Assembly (NCBI GenBank): GCA_027924585.1
Contig: BSBM01000299.1
Location: forward strand, 31,472,501 to 31,536,500
DNA from: Larix kaempferi
Taxonomy: Eukaryota > Streptophyta > Pinopsida > Pinales > Pinaceae
Length of the DNA stretch: 64,000 nt
Reading direction: 5' to 3'
Each line of letters starts with the position of its first letter. Positions within the stretch are counted from its first letter, which is position 1. This document shows, in pieces, positions 12,528-24,736 of this stretch. A model generated the notes under the pieces. It was not told the DNA's origin and did no database searches. It worked only from the letters and a program-made list of their open reading frames with translations. The translations under genes and the position numbers were made by a program.

Positions 12528-13420
12528 CTAACAAAAGTATCCCTTCTTTGTGAGATCTTTCAAAGCGGATGACAAGTTAGATAATCCTTTGAAAAATTTC
12601 TGATAGTTGGTGCATATACCAATGAAACCCCTCAATTCAGTGATTTTCTTTGGGATTGGCCATTCAAATATGGACTTGATATTTTTCATGTGCAACTTGA
12701 ATCCTTCTTTCCCAATTATATGACCGTGATAGAGGATCTTGGTCAACCCAAAATCACACTTAGAAAACTTGGCATAAAAATATTGCTCTACCAAAATTGT
12801 CAAGACATTGTCCAAGTGGTGCAGATGCTCTACCCAAGTCCTACTATAAATAAGCATGTCATCAAAGAATAGAAGGACATACTTACGCAACTTCTTATTG
12901 AAAAATCTATTCATACAATATTGGAAGGTGGTCGATGCATTGTTCAAGCCAAAAGGCATGACAAGAAACTCAAAATGCCCATAATAGATCCGAAAAGCTA
13001 TCTTCATGATGTCTTCCTCCCCCATCCCAATTTGGTGATATCTTGAGTGAATGCCTATATTGGGAAAATACCTTGCTCCATGCATCTCGTCCATCAATTC
13101 ATCAATCCTTGGGATAGGATATATGTTTTTGATGGTTTTCTTATTTGATGCCCTATAGTCAATGCACATGCACATTGTTCACTCCTTTTTTACTAGGACC
13201 ACTAATGATGCAAAGGGACTTGAGCTTGGTCTTATGAATCCCAACTCAAGCAGCTCTTTGATGGTATTCTCAATCTCATCCTTGAACCTTTTGGGGTGCT
13301 TGTAAGGATGAATATTGATAGTAAGTGTGCCAACTTCCAACTCAATTCTATATTCAATGCCTCTGTCTAGTGGCCTTCCATGTGGGAGATCTTCAAATAC
13401 CTTATTGTGTGTGTGTGTAG
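12528..13420 (-). pseudogene. Element A reverse transcriptase (broken)
   Basis: The longest open piece (12528-13175, 215 codons) has CIDYRASNKKTIKN, IPRIDELMDEMHGARYF, FGLNNASTTFQ and the catalytic FFDDMLIYS, followed by the thumb and connection region ending LRGFIGICTNYQKFF. Upstream, GFIRPSSSPFASLVVLVKK is read in another frame, so there is a frameshift near 13170. RT copies the element RNA into DNA. The family is Ty3/gypsy; the downstream chromodomain makes it a chromovirus. Confidence 0.9.
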
Positions 13421-13495
13421 CATCCTTTTCATGTCCTATGGGTGATGTGATACATCTATGGTAGTGACATTAGTGGTGATTAGGAATTCAATACA

Positions 13496-13910
13496 TCACT
13501 CAACATCACCATGCCTCAATATGGATCTCATATTGTGAGCCGAAACTACTTGGTTTGGGTAGGTGTTGATACCCTTCAGAACCACGTGCTTCCCATCTGA
13601 ATCTTTGAAGCTCATTTGGGGTATTTGGTAGTTCATTGAATGTTCCATAATGGAGTACAACCACTGCACTACCAATACCATATTGGTATCAACCACATTG
13701 ACAACATAGAAGTTGTCAATCACAATATAATCTCCAGTGGTCACTTGTAAATTTGGAATCCATCGATTACACTCCATAGAGTTGTTTCTAGGGATGATGA
13801 CAATGAAACCTTCAAAGGTTTATGTTGGAAAATTTGTTCTCTCCACCAAATATGCATCAATGAATTTATGGGTGGCACCCCCATGGACCAAAACTAATAG
13901 GCTTTTCCCT
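13496..13910 (-). pseudogene. Element A aspartic protease with altered active site
   Basis: The minus strand gives HGGATHKFIDAYLVER, corresponding to the retropepsin active-site region, then DYIVIDNFYVVNVVDTNMVLVVQWL and MSFKDSDGKHVVLKG, typical of chromovirus proteases. The position normally holding the catalytic aspartate reads histidine (codon at 13883-13885), a GAT-to-CAT type change, so activity is presumably lost. In an intact element this domain cleaves the Gag-Pol polyprotein. Confidence 0.75.
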
Positions 13911-14059
13911 TACACTACTCCCTTGAATCTCAAACTGTGGAAGCGGGGAACTTTGCTCAATACTACAATTTTGCTGCTTGTTTGTGGTGGATTCTCTTCC
14001 CCTATTGTTTCATAGCCACCTTCTACTGGTTCTACTTCATCAACCTCCTCATACTCACT

Positions 14060-15340
14060 TTATGAAAATAATTCAGTGTAGTGTGCTTTCCCCTTAGCAC
14101 ACTTGTCTCTTAGAACCCATGGTTCCTTACAAGAGAAGCACAGCTTCTTCCTTCTTAATTCATCTCGATATTTGTAGGAGTATTCCTTCATGACTAGGGT
14201 AGGAAAAATCCTCAAGGGAGGTCTTTGATTCTGAAATTTTGTAGGCACATTAGTCTTGGGTGGATACCTTGTTTTTGGGATGGCATATTTCAAATATCTT
14301 GTTATGCTCACTACCTCATGCAAAGTGGATGGTCTATATGCCTTCACTATTTCTTTCAAAGGCTCTGCTAATCCTTATGTGAAAAAAAGGATCAAGTGAG
14401 ATACTGAGATGTTGGTGACCATCACATCTAGATTTTGTAACTCAGAGATGTATGCTTCATGAGTTCCAGTTTGTTTCACATGTGCTAGCTCCCTGAAAGA
14501 GATCTCACTGTCTCTATGATCAAACGTTTCTACCAACCTTCTGGTGAACTCTTAATAGGTGGTTACTTGATCATGGACCAGGGTCTTCATGCAATGGAAC
14601 CACCAATAATTGGCCTCTCCTTCCAAATTTAAGGTATCATTTTGATGGCATCCCTTTCATCCATGGGATTCAATTGAAAATAAGTATCTAAATTTTTCAC
14701 CCAAGAGCTAGTACAACATTTTGAAGATCCATAAAAAAGGGCAGTGAGATCTTACCAATATTTCTTTGCAACTCAAAGTTCTGATTTCGCATTCTGTTTC
14801 GGGTTATGGATATGACCCTGTCTTGATAGTCACAGTAGTCTGGAAAGGTCAATTGCCTCTTGAACTCCTCACTTAAGTCCATATACTCAGCAAGTTGAAC
14901 CTCTAGAGGAGCAACTACATCAAACTATAGTTATGGTTCTTCAACCCTCTACTCAAGAAACTTGGGCATAGTAGGCCTTGGAACATATTTGTATTCTTGT
15001 GGCCTATTATTTGGCCCAATATTTGAGAATATTTTCTCCTTGAATACCTTATTCTCCTCATAATGAGAACCACTACTACTTCCTTCACCATCTTTCTTGT
15101 CCACCAATCTGGACAAGATGTATCTGGTTTTTGTTTGTACTTGGGTGAATCTCTCCATCAGCTTCAACATTTTCTATGCAAACATGTCCTCCTTGTCTTC
15201 TAGTTTCATTTAAACTTCTCCCATACTTCGTTTATGTCCTTGAATATTATCTTGTGTAGAATCCACTTCCTTTTCTACAGAGCTTTCTTCTTCTTTGCCT
15301 TTGTTCCTAGAGGCTGGCTTTCTTCTTAGACTCAGCAAAG
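14060..15340 (-). pseudogene. Element A gag region (broken)
   Basis: Several minus-strand frames line up as gag: an N-terminal stretch (MLKLMERFTQVQTKTRY at 15170), a middle piece (14697-14882) and a C-terminal piece (14060-14359) with LCFSCKEPWVLRDKCAKGK, a nucleocapsid zinc knuckle in which the usual histidine is missing. Gag packages the element RNA. The frames are separated by stops and shifts, so no full protein can be made. Confidence 0.7.
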
Positions 15341-15365
15341 ACAAAGGATGAGAAATTTCAGAGGA

Positions 15366-15381
15366 CCATGCCCTGATACCA
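15366..15381 (-). other. Element A primer-binding site (tRNA-iMet)
   Basis: Next to the 5' LTR (minus sense), one base from its end, the sequence reads tggtatcagggcatgg. This is one base from tggtatcagagcatgg, the complement of the 3' end of initiator-Met tRNA that primes minus-strand synthesis in many plant LTR elements. Confidence 0.85.
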
Positions 15382-15382
15382 C

Positions 15383-17169
15383 TGTAATATCCTAATATCT
15401 AATTTATAGGATATTAACTCTATTTGAAGGTTTAAATCAGAAAATTACAAAGTCTGAAACTAGTTATTAAAACTAGTATTAAAGAAACTAGACTTCGTCA
15501 CAGTTAAACCCACCCAGATATTGATAGTTGGAATATTTTGGATATGAAAGATATGATAGAAATTGTGCAGTAGCATAAACAACAGGGGCAAGGCTATATT
15601 CAAAATCCTATGCACAAGATACTAGTACCAGTTATGTTTTGAAAAAAGTTACCGTTGAGGTATACACAAGGCTTCTTGGGCACACCAACATATGCATACT
15701 ATATTTCTCCACTAACACTTGAATGAAACCAAAAGGTGGATGGAAGGTATTTAACCTCTAATATACTTCTTAGAAAACGTTACAAGATTTTTGGAAAGGT
15801 TTGGCAGTGTTTGGAGGACAAAAGAGGAAGGGCGCTATTAGGGACCGCTCAACTAGTTATCTTTCAGGCTCTTCCAAACAGGAAGAAAGGGTCACGAATT
15901 ATCAATCCAAGGCTTGTATTGCGTTCATTACCATTTTAAAAACCTGTGATGATTATAGAACTGAAAATAGACTTCCATGGATCTTTTTATTAAAGAAACT
16001 GCAAAACTAGCCATAAATTAATGCATAAAGAGCTAGTATTGAGAAATCTAAACACGGACAACCATTAAATATGTTGAATTCTCTTTCAAATGTATAAGAT
16101 TAAATCGTAGATTAATAATAGTGTATAATAAAACATTAACAGAGATTATTAAGCAACAAATGGAAGTATCATAGCCTAGACTTCACAGAGTGTCCTCAAT
16201 CTGGAATTCTTACAATGATTGGAGAAGAATGCTTCAAAGGGGAGAATAAGAAGAGATGTAATCAATGGATATGCACTATAGAAGTTCAGAGAGAATATGG
16301 CTGCTCATGGAAGGCGTACAAAAATTCTACATCTGCTCATAGGGGAATTCACTATGCTTTTTCTTCTCCTCTGAATGAGCCTCCTCAAAATATTTCTCTA
16401 GCTAGGTTGAATCTTAGAATCTCTTCTTGGTCGCTCAAATTATTTAGGAAGTAGGCTCATACAAACATGAATATCAAAAATTAGTGGCTATGGAGAAGAT
16501 CATGAAAAGACTTGAAAAAAATATGCTTTGGGACACGTGACCCAAGCTTGGTTGAGGCGCATCACTCAACCTTGAGAAGTAGATCTATCAACCACTAAAC
16601 AAAATGGCCAAAAGATGTGAGAGGAGAACACTAGCCTTTTTTTAGATTGGATGGATTCATGAGAAATTCATGAGCATGTGTGAGTGGATGAGTGAACCTT
16701 CCTTAGTTATATTTAGCAGCATCTTTGTTTTGTGCAACCTTCTTGCTTTTCCAAATTTTCTTTCTTTATGAATTTATGTTGCTTTTAGAAAATGTGCCTC
16801 CTTGCTTTCTGGATGTTTCCTGCTTTTCTACACTTGCCTCCTTTGTGCACTTTCCTTCTTTATGCAGTTGCCTTCTTTTCACTACTTTTTTCAATTTCCT
16901 TCTTTTTTGCTGTCACCTTGCTTTTGGGCTACTTTATTCTTGTTTCTATATTTTTTTGAAGTGAGTGAGTTCCACCTTATACTCATGCGCCCTCCTAGCC
17001 ACACGAGCATCACAAATCATACCAAAATTAATTATTCATGAAAATAAACATAACTTCAAAGTGATCCAAGCATTAAAATTATTAATTAACTAACTACTAT
17101 ATGCCTTGTTCCAAAACTTATCGCAAACAATTAATAATTCCTTTCTTTTATTTTCTCCTAGACCCTTAG
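15383..17169 (-). repeat. Element A 5' LTR, main part (interrupted at its end by hAT)
   Basis: It aligns with 8765-10625 along its length and stops at ...acccttag, where the hAT begins. The missing 54 bases reappear at 53766-53819 after the second copy of acccttag. The summed length (1841 bp) is close to the 1861 bp of the partner. Confidence 0.85.
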
Positions 17170-17700
17170 CAGGGATAATTTTAGGGGCGAAATTTAGCCC
17201 AAGGGCGAAATTATAGGGGTTATAAAAAAATGATGGGCGAATTTTTAATATAAGAAGGGTTTTTTTTTAATTTAACATATTAGTCCAATAATTATTAAAT
17301 CAATAATTATATGAAAACAAATCGCCAACCCTGTATTGGAGGAAAATAGGGATTTCGCCCTCTCACATTTAGCTAAATTGGTGAATTCGCCCCCTCATTT
17401 TCAGTAATGGAGGCGCATAGCAATGAATTCGCCCCCGATTTTTCCATTTGAAATTGTAAGAAGTGAGTTCGCCCAGTATTTTTGGTAATGTAGGGGAAAG
17501 CTACTTAGTTCGCCCCCCGATTTCTCCATTTGAAATTGTGAGTATTGAGTTTGCCCCCATATTTTTAGCAATGGAGGTGAAGAGCAGTTAGATCACCCTC
17601 GATTTTTTAGTAATGGAGGTATGGAGCAATTATTTCACTTGGATATGGATCGTAGGGTTGAAGTCACCCTAAAATTTAAAGTTATACCTTCCTTCGCTGA
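17170..17700. repeat. Left subterminal TTCGCC/GGCGAA array of the giant hAT
   Basis: gggcgaa or ttcgccc and close variants occur about ten times (near 17185, 17202, 17233, 17354, 17385, 17429, 17470, 17510 and 17551). Between them alternate blocks such as cgatttttccatttgaaatt and cagtaatggagg. Dense subterminal motifs at both ends are typical of hAT elements, where they bind transposase. Confidence 0.8.
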
Positions 17701-17900
17701 ATTGCCCCTCAATTTTCTTTAATGGAGGTTTTCAATAATGATTTTGACCTCCATGAGTCCATATTTCATGGTAAATGAGGAAGTTGGGGGGTTTCAGCCC
17801 GAATTTGTTAGTGAAATAAGTTTTTATTCCAAAATGGTCCAAATTTGGGGAAAATTTGGACAATGGAATGATTTAGTAAAATGGGGAATGATTTTGTCTC

Positions 17901-17935
17901 TATAAAATGCCTCAAGCGTTAGACTCAGTAATTCA
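17901..17935 (+). promoter_or_regulatory. Promoter-like site in the left end of the hAT
   Basis: tctctataaaatgcctc gives a good TATA box (17901-17908), followed about 30 bases later by a plausible start region (cagtaattcactccg). Downstream are splice-like borders: aaagag/gttagt near 18087, tgtgcag/gtattt near 18180 and ttttttcag/gttcc near 18252. The placement just inside the subterminal array suits a transposon or carried gene. No coding exon can be assigned. Confidence 0.4.
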
Positions 17936-18639
17936 CTCCGTAAAAACCCACATGAAGAATCATCAAGATCTTTGGAACTTTGCATGATTGCAATTTGACA
18001 GTGGCTGAGTGGAAAGCAAATTGACAGTGGTTGAGTGGAAACTCTCTATATTTGTTCAACAATCCTTGGGGCCTATACTCTTTAAAGAGGTTAGTTTCAT
18101 GTTTTAAGTTATTTCTCCTCTGGTTGGAACTTATTCTGTTGGTTCTGGGTAGAGAATTTGAATGTATTCTCTGTGCAGGTATTTAAGCAGTTGTTTTTCC
18201 TTTCTGAACTACTCAGAAAATTAGATATTGCAACTCTAATATTTTTTTCAGGTTCCTTTATTCGTTTACAAAGATATCAAATATAATGATGCCACTACTT
18301 CAATGCATGCACCAACACATAAAATTATTTATCGTATGTACTATACTACAACTTGGCTTCATTCAATGTCTCTAGTAAGCCACACGGTGGTCTCCCCGTT
18401 TAAGAATTGTGCCAATAGCATAATGGGATGCAATTGTTTTATTTCAAAAGGTTGTTCCAAATCAAGAAGACCTAAGACTAAGTTCGAACACAATTTCAAT
18501 TTCACTTTTTGAAAGCTTTCCTCAATGTCTTGGTGCCAATGAAAAACAATATAATTAGATAGTTGATGTGATGATCAAGTGAACTGAGAGAAATTCAGAA
18601 TAACCATTTTGTAGTAGTTAAACCCACCCATAAAAATCT

Positions 18640-19480
18640 TCATATTAGCAGTGCTAGAGGGAACTAACAACTTCAAAAAAATCTTGAATCTTAGCAAGGT
18701 TAACATGAATATCTCGATGATCAATAACAAACCCCAAGATAAGGAATGAAGGATTGGCCAAACAATAACTTCTTCTTCCTAAATTGGCGTTTGTGAATAT
18801 GGACTAGGTCAAACACAAGGAAAACATGTTGTAAATTCTCATTCCAGAAAGAGCTAAAGAGAAGGATACAATATAGATAAATGACAAAGAAGTGGCCCAA
18901 ATAAGATATGAAAATATCATTAATCACTCTCATGAATTTTGGTGGGGGTGTTTCTAAGATTGAAAGGGATGATCATCCACTCAAATAAGCCAAATCTTAT
19001 TTTGAGTGTTGTCTTCTAGGTGCTCTGGGCATGCATACAAACCTAATGATAACCTGTTGTGAGTTCCAAATTTATGAAGAATTCAACACATTGAATTTGA
19101 TCCAACAAATCATCTATCCATCGCAATGGGTACCAATTATTAAGTGTGACCTTATTGAGAGCTGAATATTCTGTGACTAGACACATTTCTTCTAACTCCT
19201 TTTTGGAGATACTGAACACAGGTGAGACACAAGGATATGTTCTAGGACGAATATAGCCAAATTCTAATAGAGAGTTGAGATGGAATTCTATATCAAAAGC
19301 CTCATGAGGATCAAGGTGATAGGAAAGATAATTGGGGAGTGATTCTCTAGGGACTAAATCAATAGAATTGAAAAAAATGAGCAAGAGGAAGAACATAAGG
19401 GGAAAAAAGATGTCTAAAAAATATTCAAGGAGAGGTTTCATATCTAGATGGATAAGTTGCACATATGTATCCATTTTAAT
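18640..19480 (-). pseudogene. Element E reverse transcriptase fragment (old Ty3/gypsy)
   Basis: On the minus strand, 19043-19474 translates with LNSLLEFGYIRP, YSALNKVTLNNWYP, RWIDDLLDQIQ and INLELTTGYH, matching the N-terminal half of Ty3/gypsy RT. A later piece (18721-18933) contains MRVINDIFISYLGHF and ENLQHVFLVFDLVH, corresponding to the region around the catalytic motif; the YLDD-type motif itself now reads YLYC. Frames are broken between the two pieces. The element is much more decayed than A and has no recognisable LTRs. Confidence 0.75.
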
Positions 19481-19749
19481 AGGGTGGATGGGGCAAAGGT
19501 AAATACACTTGTCACTAGGTTGACTTGATGCAGAACATCTTGTCTAGAGAAACAAAAGGATGTGGAAGAGAAATGGCAGAATATTTGAGTCTGTAAATAT
19601 TTCCATCTTTAAACAAATATATGTTTTATGAGAGGCATCATAAATGGCACAACAATGATGTTGGTAGGAACTACCCAAGAGAAAACATATGAAATATAAG
19701 GGTGAGACATTACATGAGACTGTCATGGAAGGAACCAATAACATATGTG

Positions 19750-20260
19750 ATGGACAATATTTAGTGAACTATATCTAGGGCCGACATCTTTCTATACCCA
19801 ACACAATTGATAGGGGATGGATAATTAGTAGTGGCTGGTTGAGGATGATTAACAAATTATTAGGAGACCAGGTTTTTCTAGATTCCATTATCAAGGATAA
19901 TGGACCAATGAAAAATGTGATGGAATAACATTCAGTCACCAAGATCAATGGGCCAACTTTCTATACCCAACCTATATGATAAGGGAATGGATGATCAATA
20001 GTGTGTAGTTGAAGACAATTAACAATGTTTTGGGAGACTATGTTTTTCTAGCTGCCAGTATCAATGATAAGGAACCAATGACAAATGTGATGGCACGACA
20101 TTTAGTCACTCAAATCCAAGGTCCATGTTTCTATACCCAACCTAGTTGATAAGGGGATATATGATCAGTAGTATGTAGTTGAAACTTGAAGATGATTAAC
20201 AAAGTCTTGGGAGACCAAGTTTTTCTAGATACAATTATTAAGGATCATGGAAGCAATCTG
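19750..20260. repeat. About 175-bp tandem triplication
   Basis: The block containing ttctatacccaac ... gggagaccaagtttttctag ... aaggaccaatgacaaatgtg occurs three times, with gtttttctag near 19873, 20043 and 20220 (spacings 170 and 177 bp). It lies between the RT and gag remnants of element E. Copies differ by many substitutions and small indels. Confidence 0.75.
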
Positions 20261-20460
20261 ATCCTTGGTTTGGAAATTGTAGGTATATAATAGATCAATG
20301 AGGTGGGTGGTTGAACCATTTTTCATGGGAATGAGATTGGGATTGAGAACCACACAATTGGAAAGAGACATAACTTCAACGTTTGGTGGAGTAGTAGTGA
20401 GGGTGGGTGTATCAAGGGCCTCAATGGAAGAGGCCTCAATATATATGGTTTGAAATATTT

Positions 20461-20530
20461 TGGCATTGGAAAGCATGACACTCAACAATATCATGGGTAA
20501 TAGTCTTGTGAAAGGTGTAACAATGGTTGG
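20461..20530 (-). pseudogene. Element E gag zinc-knuckle remnant
   Basis: The minus strand encodes HCYTFHKTITHDIVECHAF, which fits the C-x3-H-x4-H-x4-C style knuckle found at the gag C-terminus of many plant gypsy elements. It lies between the gag core remnant (21340-21835) and the RT remnant in the correct order and strand. Short and decayed, hence moderate confidence. Confidence 0.5.
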
Positions 20531-20626
20531 GGTGGGTGGAAGAAAGAGAACTAGGGGTATGCATGTTAAGATTCAATATGCTAAGCATTACATTCCATTT
20601 CACAATAATAGCATATACAGGATCAC

Positions 20627-21156
20627 TGAAGAAACAACAAGCACAACATAAACACAAGAGACATATATTTATCCTGGGAAACCCTCATGGGGTAGAAAAC
20701 CCAGCAAAGCTTCCTCAATATAGATGACCAGCAATATACAAAGAGGCAAACCAAAGACATGATCTCCTCCTCCACCATAGCAGACCTCTCCTCCACAACT
20801 GCACTACATTCTAAGTGAGGGAAGTGTGTGTATAATGAGGAACACACCTCCTCTATTTATACACATCTCCGACTTGTACTTTATATTAACTAGGTCAGCC
20901 CCAACTTTACCACTGGGTTAAACACCCCACTATAACTGAATGGGCCGACCCCACTAGGGTGGTCTAACAACCCTTTGACTCACATAACACATACAGGGCC
21001 GACCCCCACTAGGGAAGTCTAATAGCCCAAGTTACCACATTCTGACGGAGGAATAAACATCTCCCGATATACAATAAGATCTTTACGGAGGAATGAAACA
21101 TCTCCGGAATAATAAAGTACAAATATAATGTTCTTTGAAGTTACAATATCTCAACA
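20627..21156 (-). mobile_element. Probable Copia-like solo LTR inserted in element E
   Basis: On the minus strand the block starts tgttgagatattgtaac and ends ttgtttcttca (TG...CA). It contains a TATA box (tataaatagagg, near 20850-20861 on the plus strand) and two short repeats of agatgtttcattcctccg and agatgtttattcctccg. It splits the gag of element E. No TSD was found (atcac on one side, atgca on the other), so the exact ends or an intact insertion are not proven. Confidence 0.55.
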
Positions 21157-21339
21157 ATGCATGCGGGTGCCTAGGAAGTGGGATGAATTAGGGAATGGAA
21201 AAGAAGATCACAAAATATAGGGGTGGGATTAGCGCTCAAATTTGTGTTCAATAGTCATTGTTCTTAAGGAAGTGCGATCTAGGATTGGGCTCTCAAAGAA
21301 TCAAATTTATTGTGAATAAAAAGAAGTAAACAATAATTG

Positions 21340-21835
21340 AAATTTAATATTAGTACCTCTTGAAGCTCATCAATGCTATCTAGATGCACAACTTAGTGAA
21401 TGCATTGATCTACTGCTGAACAACTAATAGGATTTTCATAAAGAAGTAGCAAATGACACATGATATTATGAGATACCTTGGTGGGTAGAATTGTTTTCTA
21501 ATTGCTTGACAAAAGACTTCCATGTATTGATCTAGTGTGATGATAAAGTACCAGAGTCCTCCTCATGAAGCTACACATATAATTTAGTAAATTCTGCTTT
21601 GGATTGCCACCACACCTAGGCCCCAATTTGGAGTTTTGTGGCCTTTGTCATGGTAGGTTTGGTTTCAAAATATGTAGAAATACTTTTTATCCAAGTATCC
21701 AGGAGCTCACCATCCATTTTCCCACCATACCTGGGAAGATTGATGCAAGCATCGAGTGGAAAGGTGGAAGAGGATGATGTATTCCATCATTTGACAACTT
21801 CCCGGAGAGCACCTACAACACCTTGAGCAAACATA
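21340..21835 (-). pseudogene. Element E gag core remnant
   Basis: Minus-strand translation with several stops gives INLPRYGGKMDGELLDTWIK, then YFETKPTMTKATKLQIGA, a tryptophan pair in WWQSKAEF and INTWKSFVKQL. This is the retrotransposon gag (capsid) pattern: a K/R-Y-G/D-G-K motif, W-I, a conserved W-W and a following W. Many substitutions and stops show it is old. Confidence 0.65.
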
Positions 21836-22915
21836 GAATGAGGAGTTTATGAATCCTCAGAAGAGAGATCATGGTGTGGACTCGTGGAGATATTGCACTA
21901 GGTTGGGACTATATAGTAATAATAAGAGGAAGGATAGGGAAACTAGAAGATGGGTGTGAGGACAAAGTAACATAGGGATGGATCCTTTATGGCTAGCAAA
22001 AGAGAGGGTTATCAATATTGGAAAGGGAAAGGAAATTATCACTGGATGGATCTATGGAAGGTAGGAAGAATGTTTAAGAGAAATATTGGTAGCTATAGTA
22101 AGATGGGTTTTATGAGCTTCCCATGATTCATCAAACTAGAATGTATTATGTAAGAATGAGAATGAAAATGAGAGAATGATTTCCCATGAGGTAGGAGAAT
22201 GAAGGACTCTTCACACTTTTCAAAATTGTATGTCCATACTTTCATAACTACTTGAGGTAGACTTCCTCACCAACCTATACATGCATTCATGATTTGCCTT
22301 CTAAGTCAAAGGATGTAGATAAGCTTCATTTAAGGCACATGATGGAAAAGATGTGAGTTTTAAGGATGACACTTGGAAATGGAGGTCTAGTTTCTCATAG
22401 GCCCCATTTCCTCTCCCCTCTTGTGGAATCATAACCCCACCCATGCTCCCTTCAACCATGTTGGAACATTAATATATTATATTCAACATTAACATTTAAA
22501 CTTTAGATAACTTTATCCTTTGAGTGCCCTGTGGTAAATCTACCACAAAGTCCATAGAGAGTCTAATTACAACATCTAAATGCCTAGACATTCTAAGGTC
22601 GAGCGTTGGACTAAATCCCAACACTAGGAATCCATACAAGCATGTTTACAACATTTAAAACAAAGGGTCATTTATTTAAGCTCATATGGATAGACTCTCA
22701 TCATTATAGCCACACATCAACAATTCATACATAATCTGATCCAATGGATTCCAAGGGTCAAAACTAGTGTATTGCATACAAGATAAAATCACTTGTACTA
22801 GAAAGCTACAAGTCTAAAGAACACTGGCACATAAAATTTTAGATTGAATACCAGAATTTTAGATCAACTGCTAATTCTATTGGAGGTTACTATACTGCGA
22901 AACTCAATTATCTTG
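21836..22915. other. Unassigned DNA inside the giant hAT
   Basis: No domain, LTR or TIR was recognised. Part may be the 5' portion of element E, but no LTR pair could be matched. Confidence 0.4.
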
Positions 22916-22919
22916 TAGG

Positions 22920-23380
22920 GTTTAGGAAATGATGGAAGCATAAAAGAGATGTTCGTGGGAGGGCCTACTGAATATCAAATCCCTTTCAGTGACAAGGGGA
23001 AAATGTAAGTGGGAAGGAGACATGGTGGAATCTAAAATGGATAACTGGAAAAAAAAAACAAGGAGGTGGTTGATCATATTGCTTTGACAACTGTTGTGAG
23101 TTGGTGTATATGGCTATCTTAGAAAGAGATGATGATCAATCCCATATTCAAACATTTCATAGGGTGAAACTTCTATACGTGGAGCTTCCAAAAGCAAAGA
23201 TACAGGAATAGATAAAGAGGATTAAAGAATTGAACATTGATAAATCCTTCCCATTGGGATTCCTGGATGGTGCTTCTAGGGATGATCCAGGACCCTATAG
23301 ATCATGTGGGGTTTTGTATTTATCTGATGAGCATAAGATTAAATTCATTTATGGTTTAGGAGTAGATTAAAACCATTGGG
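22920..23380 (+). pseudogene. RNase H-like fragment (LINE or host type)
   Basis: In one frame the DNA encodes PLGFLDGASRDDPGPYRSCGV, followed by LYLSDEHKIKFIYGLG. This resembles the plant RNase H-like domain found at the end of LINE reverse-transcriptase proteins and in related host proteins, where F-x-D-G-A/S-x-x-x-N-P-G-P is typical. The usual Gly-Asn is replaced by Asp-Asp and stops lie nearby upstream. Only this piece is readable; no RT was found next to it. Confidence 0.6.
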
Positions 23381-24069
23381 AAAAAGGAAGCACTAAAGCA
23401 ACAGTGGACTAACAAACTGGATAATTGAAGATGACCAAGATTGTGGGGAATGTGACCTCAAACCTCCCCCCAATTCAAGTTTCTTTCTAGTTTGTATTGG
23501 TCTTATGACCAATCCTAGGATGGGACTATTATATTTGGAGACTTTTTTTTTTACTTCATAATATGGATGCTTTTTATTTTTATTTTCTATTGAGGAAATT
23601 TTGATGATCAAAATGGGTAAATCTTGAGATTATCCTTGATTTTGATGATATGTATAGGTTGTCTAGTCCCCTTCCGCAAGTGAATGCCAAGTTTCAGGAT
23701 AATACAAATGATAATAATGATCTTGAAAATTGTATTGATGTCCAAAAAATGACCATTGAAGTAAGTCAATAGGACTTCCAAATACAACAAAGTCAATACA
23801 AAGTGTGTATCTAATCCAAAGAGCATATATGGAACAAGAATGAACAATGGGCATGGATCTAAAATATGGAGTCCAAATACTGCTAGTGTATCGAGATCCA
23901 AGGCCAAGTAGGGAAAACTTTGAATAGAATATTGTCCAAAAGAAAGTATAGAGGAAAATCTGGACTACGTACTGCACTACTCCTAGAAGAGGTCAACTGT
24001 TGTGGGGCCTAAATGTCCCAAACGGTTTCATTTCAATGAAGTAAAATGCAAAACAATTTTTTTTCTTTA

Positions 24070-24594
24070 GCTGTGAAATTCCTCAAAATGGTGGAATGTT
24101 TGAAAAGGAGAACCCTTTGTAACCTTTGTAAGCATAGTATGCAAGCCTGGTATAATTAAACCTTGGGATAAATAACATGCCTCCAAGTATGGAAAAAAAA
24201 AAATCCTGCATCAAAAGTGAAACATTAAGTGAACAATTGAATCCAAAATGAGGAAGATTAAGCAGTTTCACTATTTGACAAGATCTATAATTATCTGATG
24301 AAATTTTGAAATTAAAAAAAAATAAAACAAATTAGCAGCTCTTATGTAGAACTGCTTAGACATAACATAAGTTAAAATGATTAGAAGTTCCGTTAACCAT
24401 GGATACTGTCAATAGTGGTGTAGTAGCTATGAAATTCCTCAAACTAGTGGAATGTTTGAAAAGGAGAACCCTTTGTAACCTTTGTATTCATAGTATGCAA
24501 GCCTAGTGTAATAAAACCCTGAGATAAATAGCATGCCTCCAAGTATGGCAAAACAATTCTTGCATCAAAAGTGAAACATTAAGTGAACAATTGA
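24070..24594. repeat. Direct duplication of about 170 bp, 354 bp apart
   Basis: The block gaaattcctcaaa ... ggtggaatgtttgaaaagg through gtgaaacattaagtgaacaat occurs at about 24074-24243 and 24428-24594 with about 10% differences. It lies just upstream of the F-box pseudogene. The origin is unknown. Confidence 0.8.
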
Positions 24595-24736
24595 AAGATT
24601 TTCATACCTTCAGAAGCCTCAATCCAAGAATATTCTAATTTGTCTACGAGGGCCACTTACTTTGGAATTTTATGTTTCTCTGTTAAACATTGGCAATGAT
24701 TACTCTTTAGGTGTCAACTAATTCCTTATTCATATT

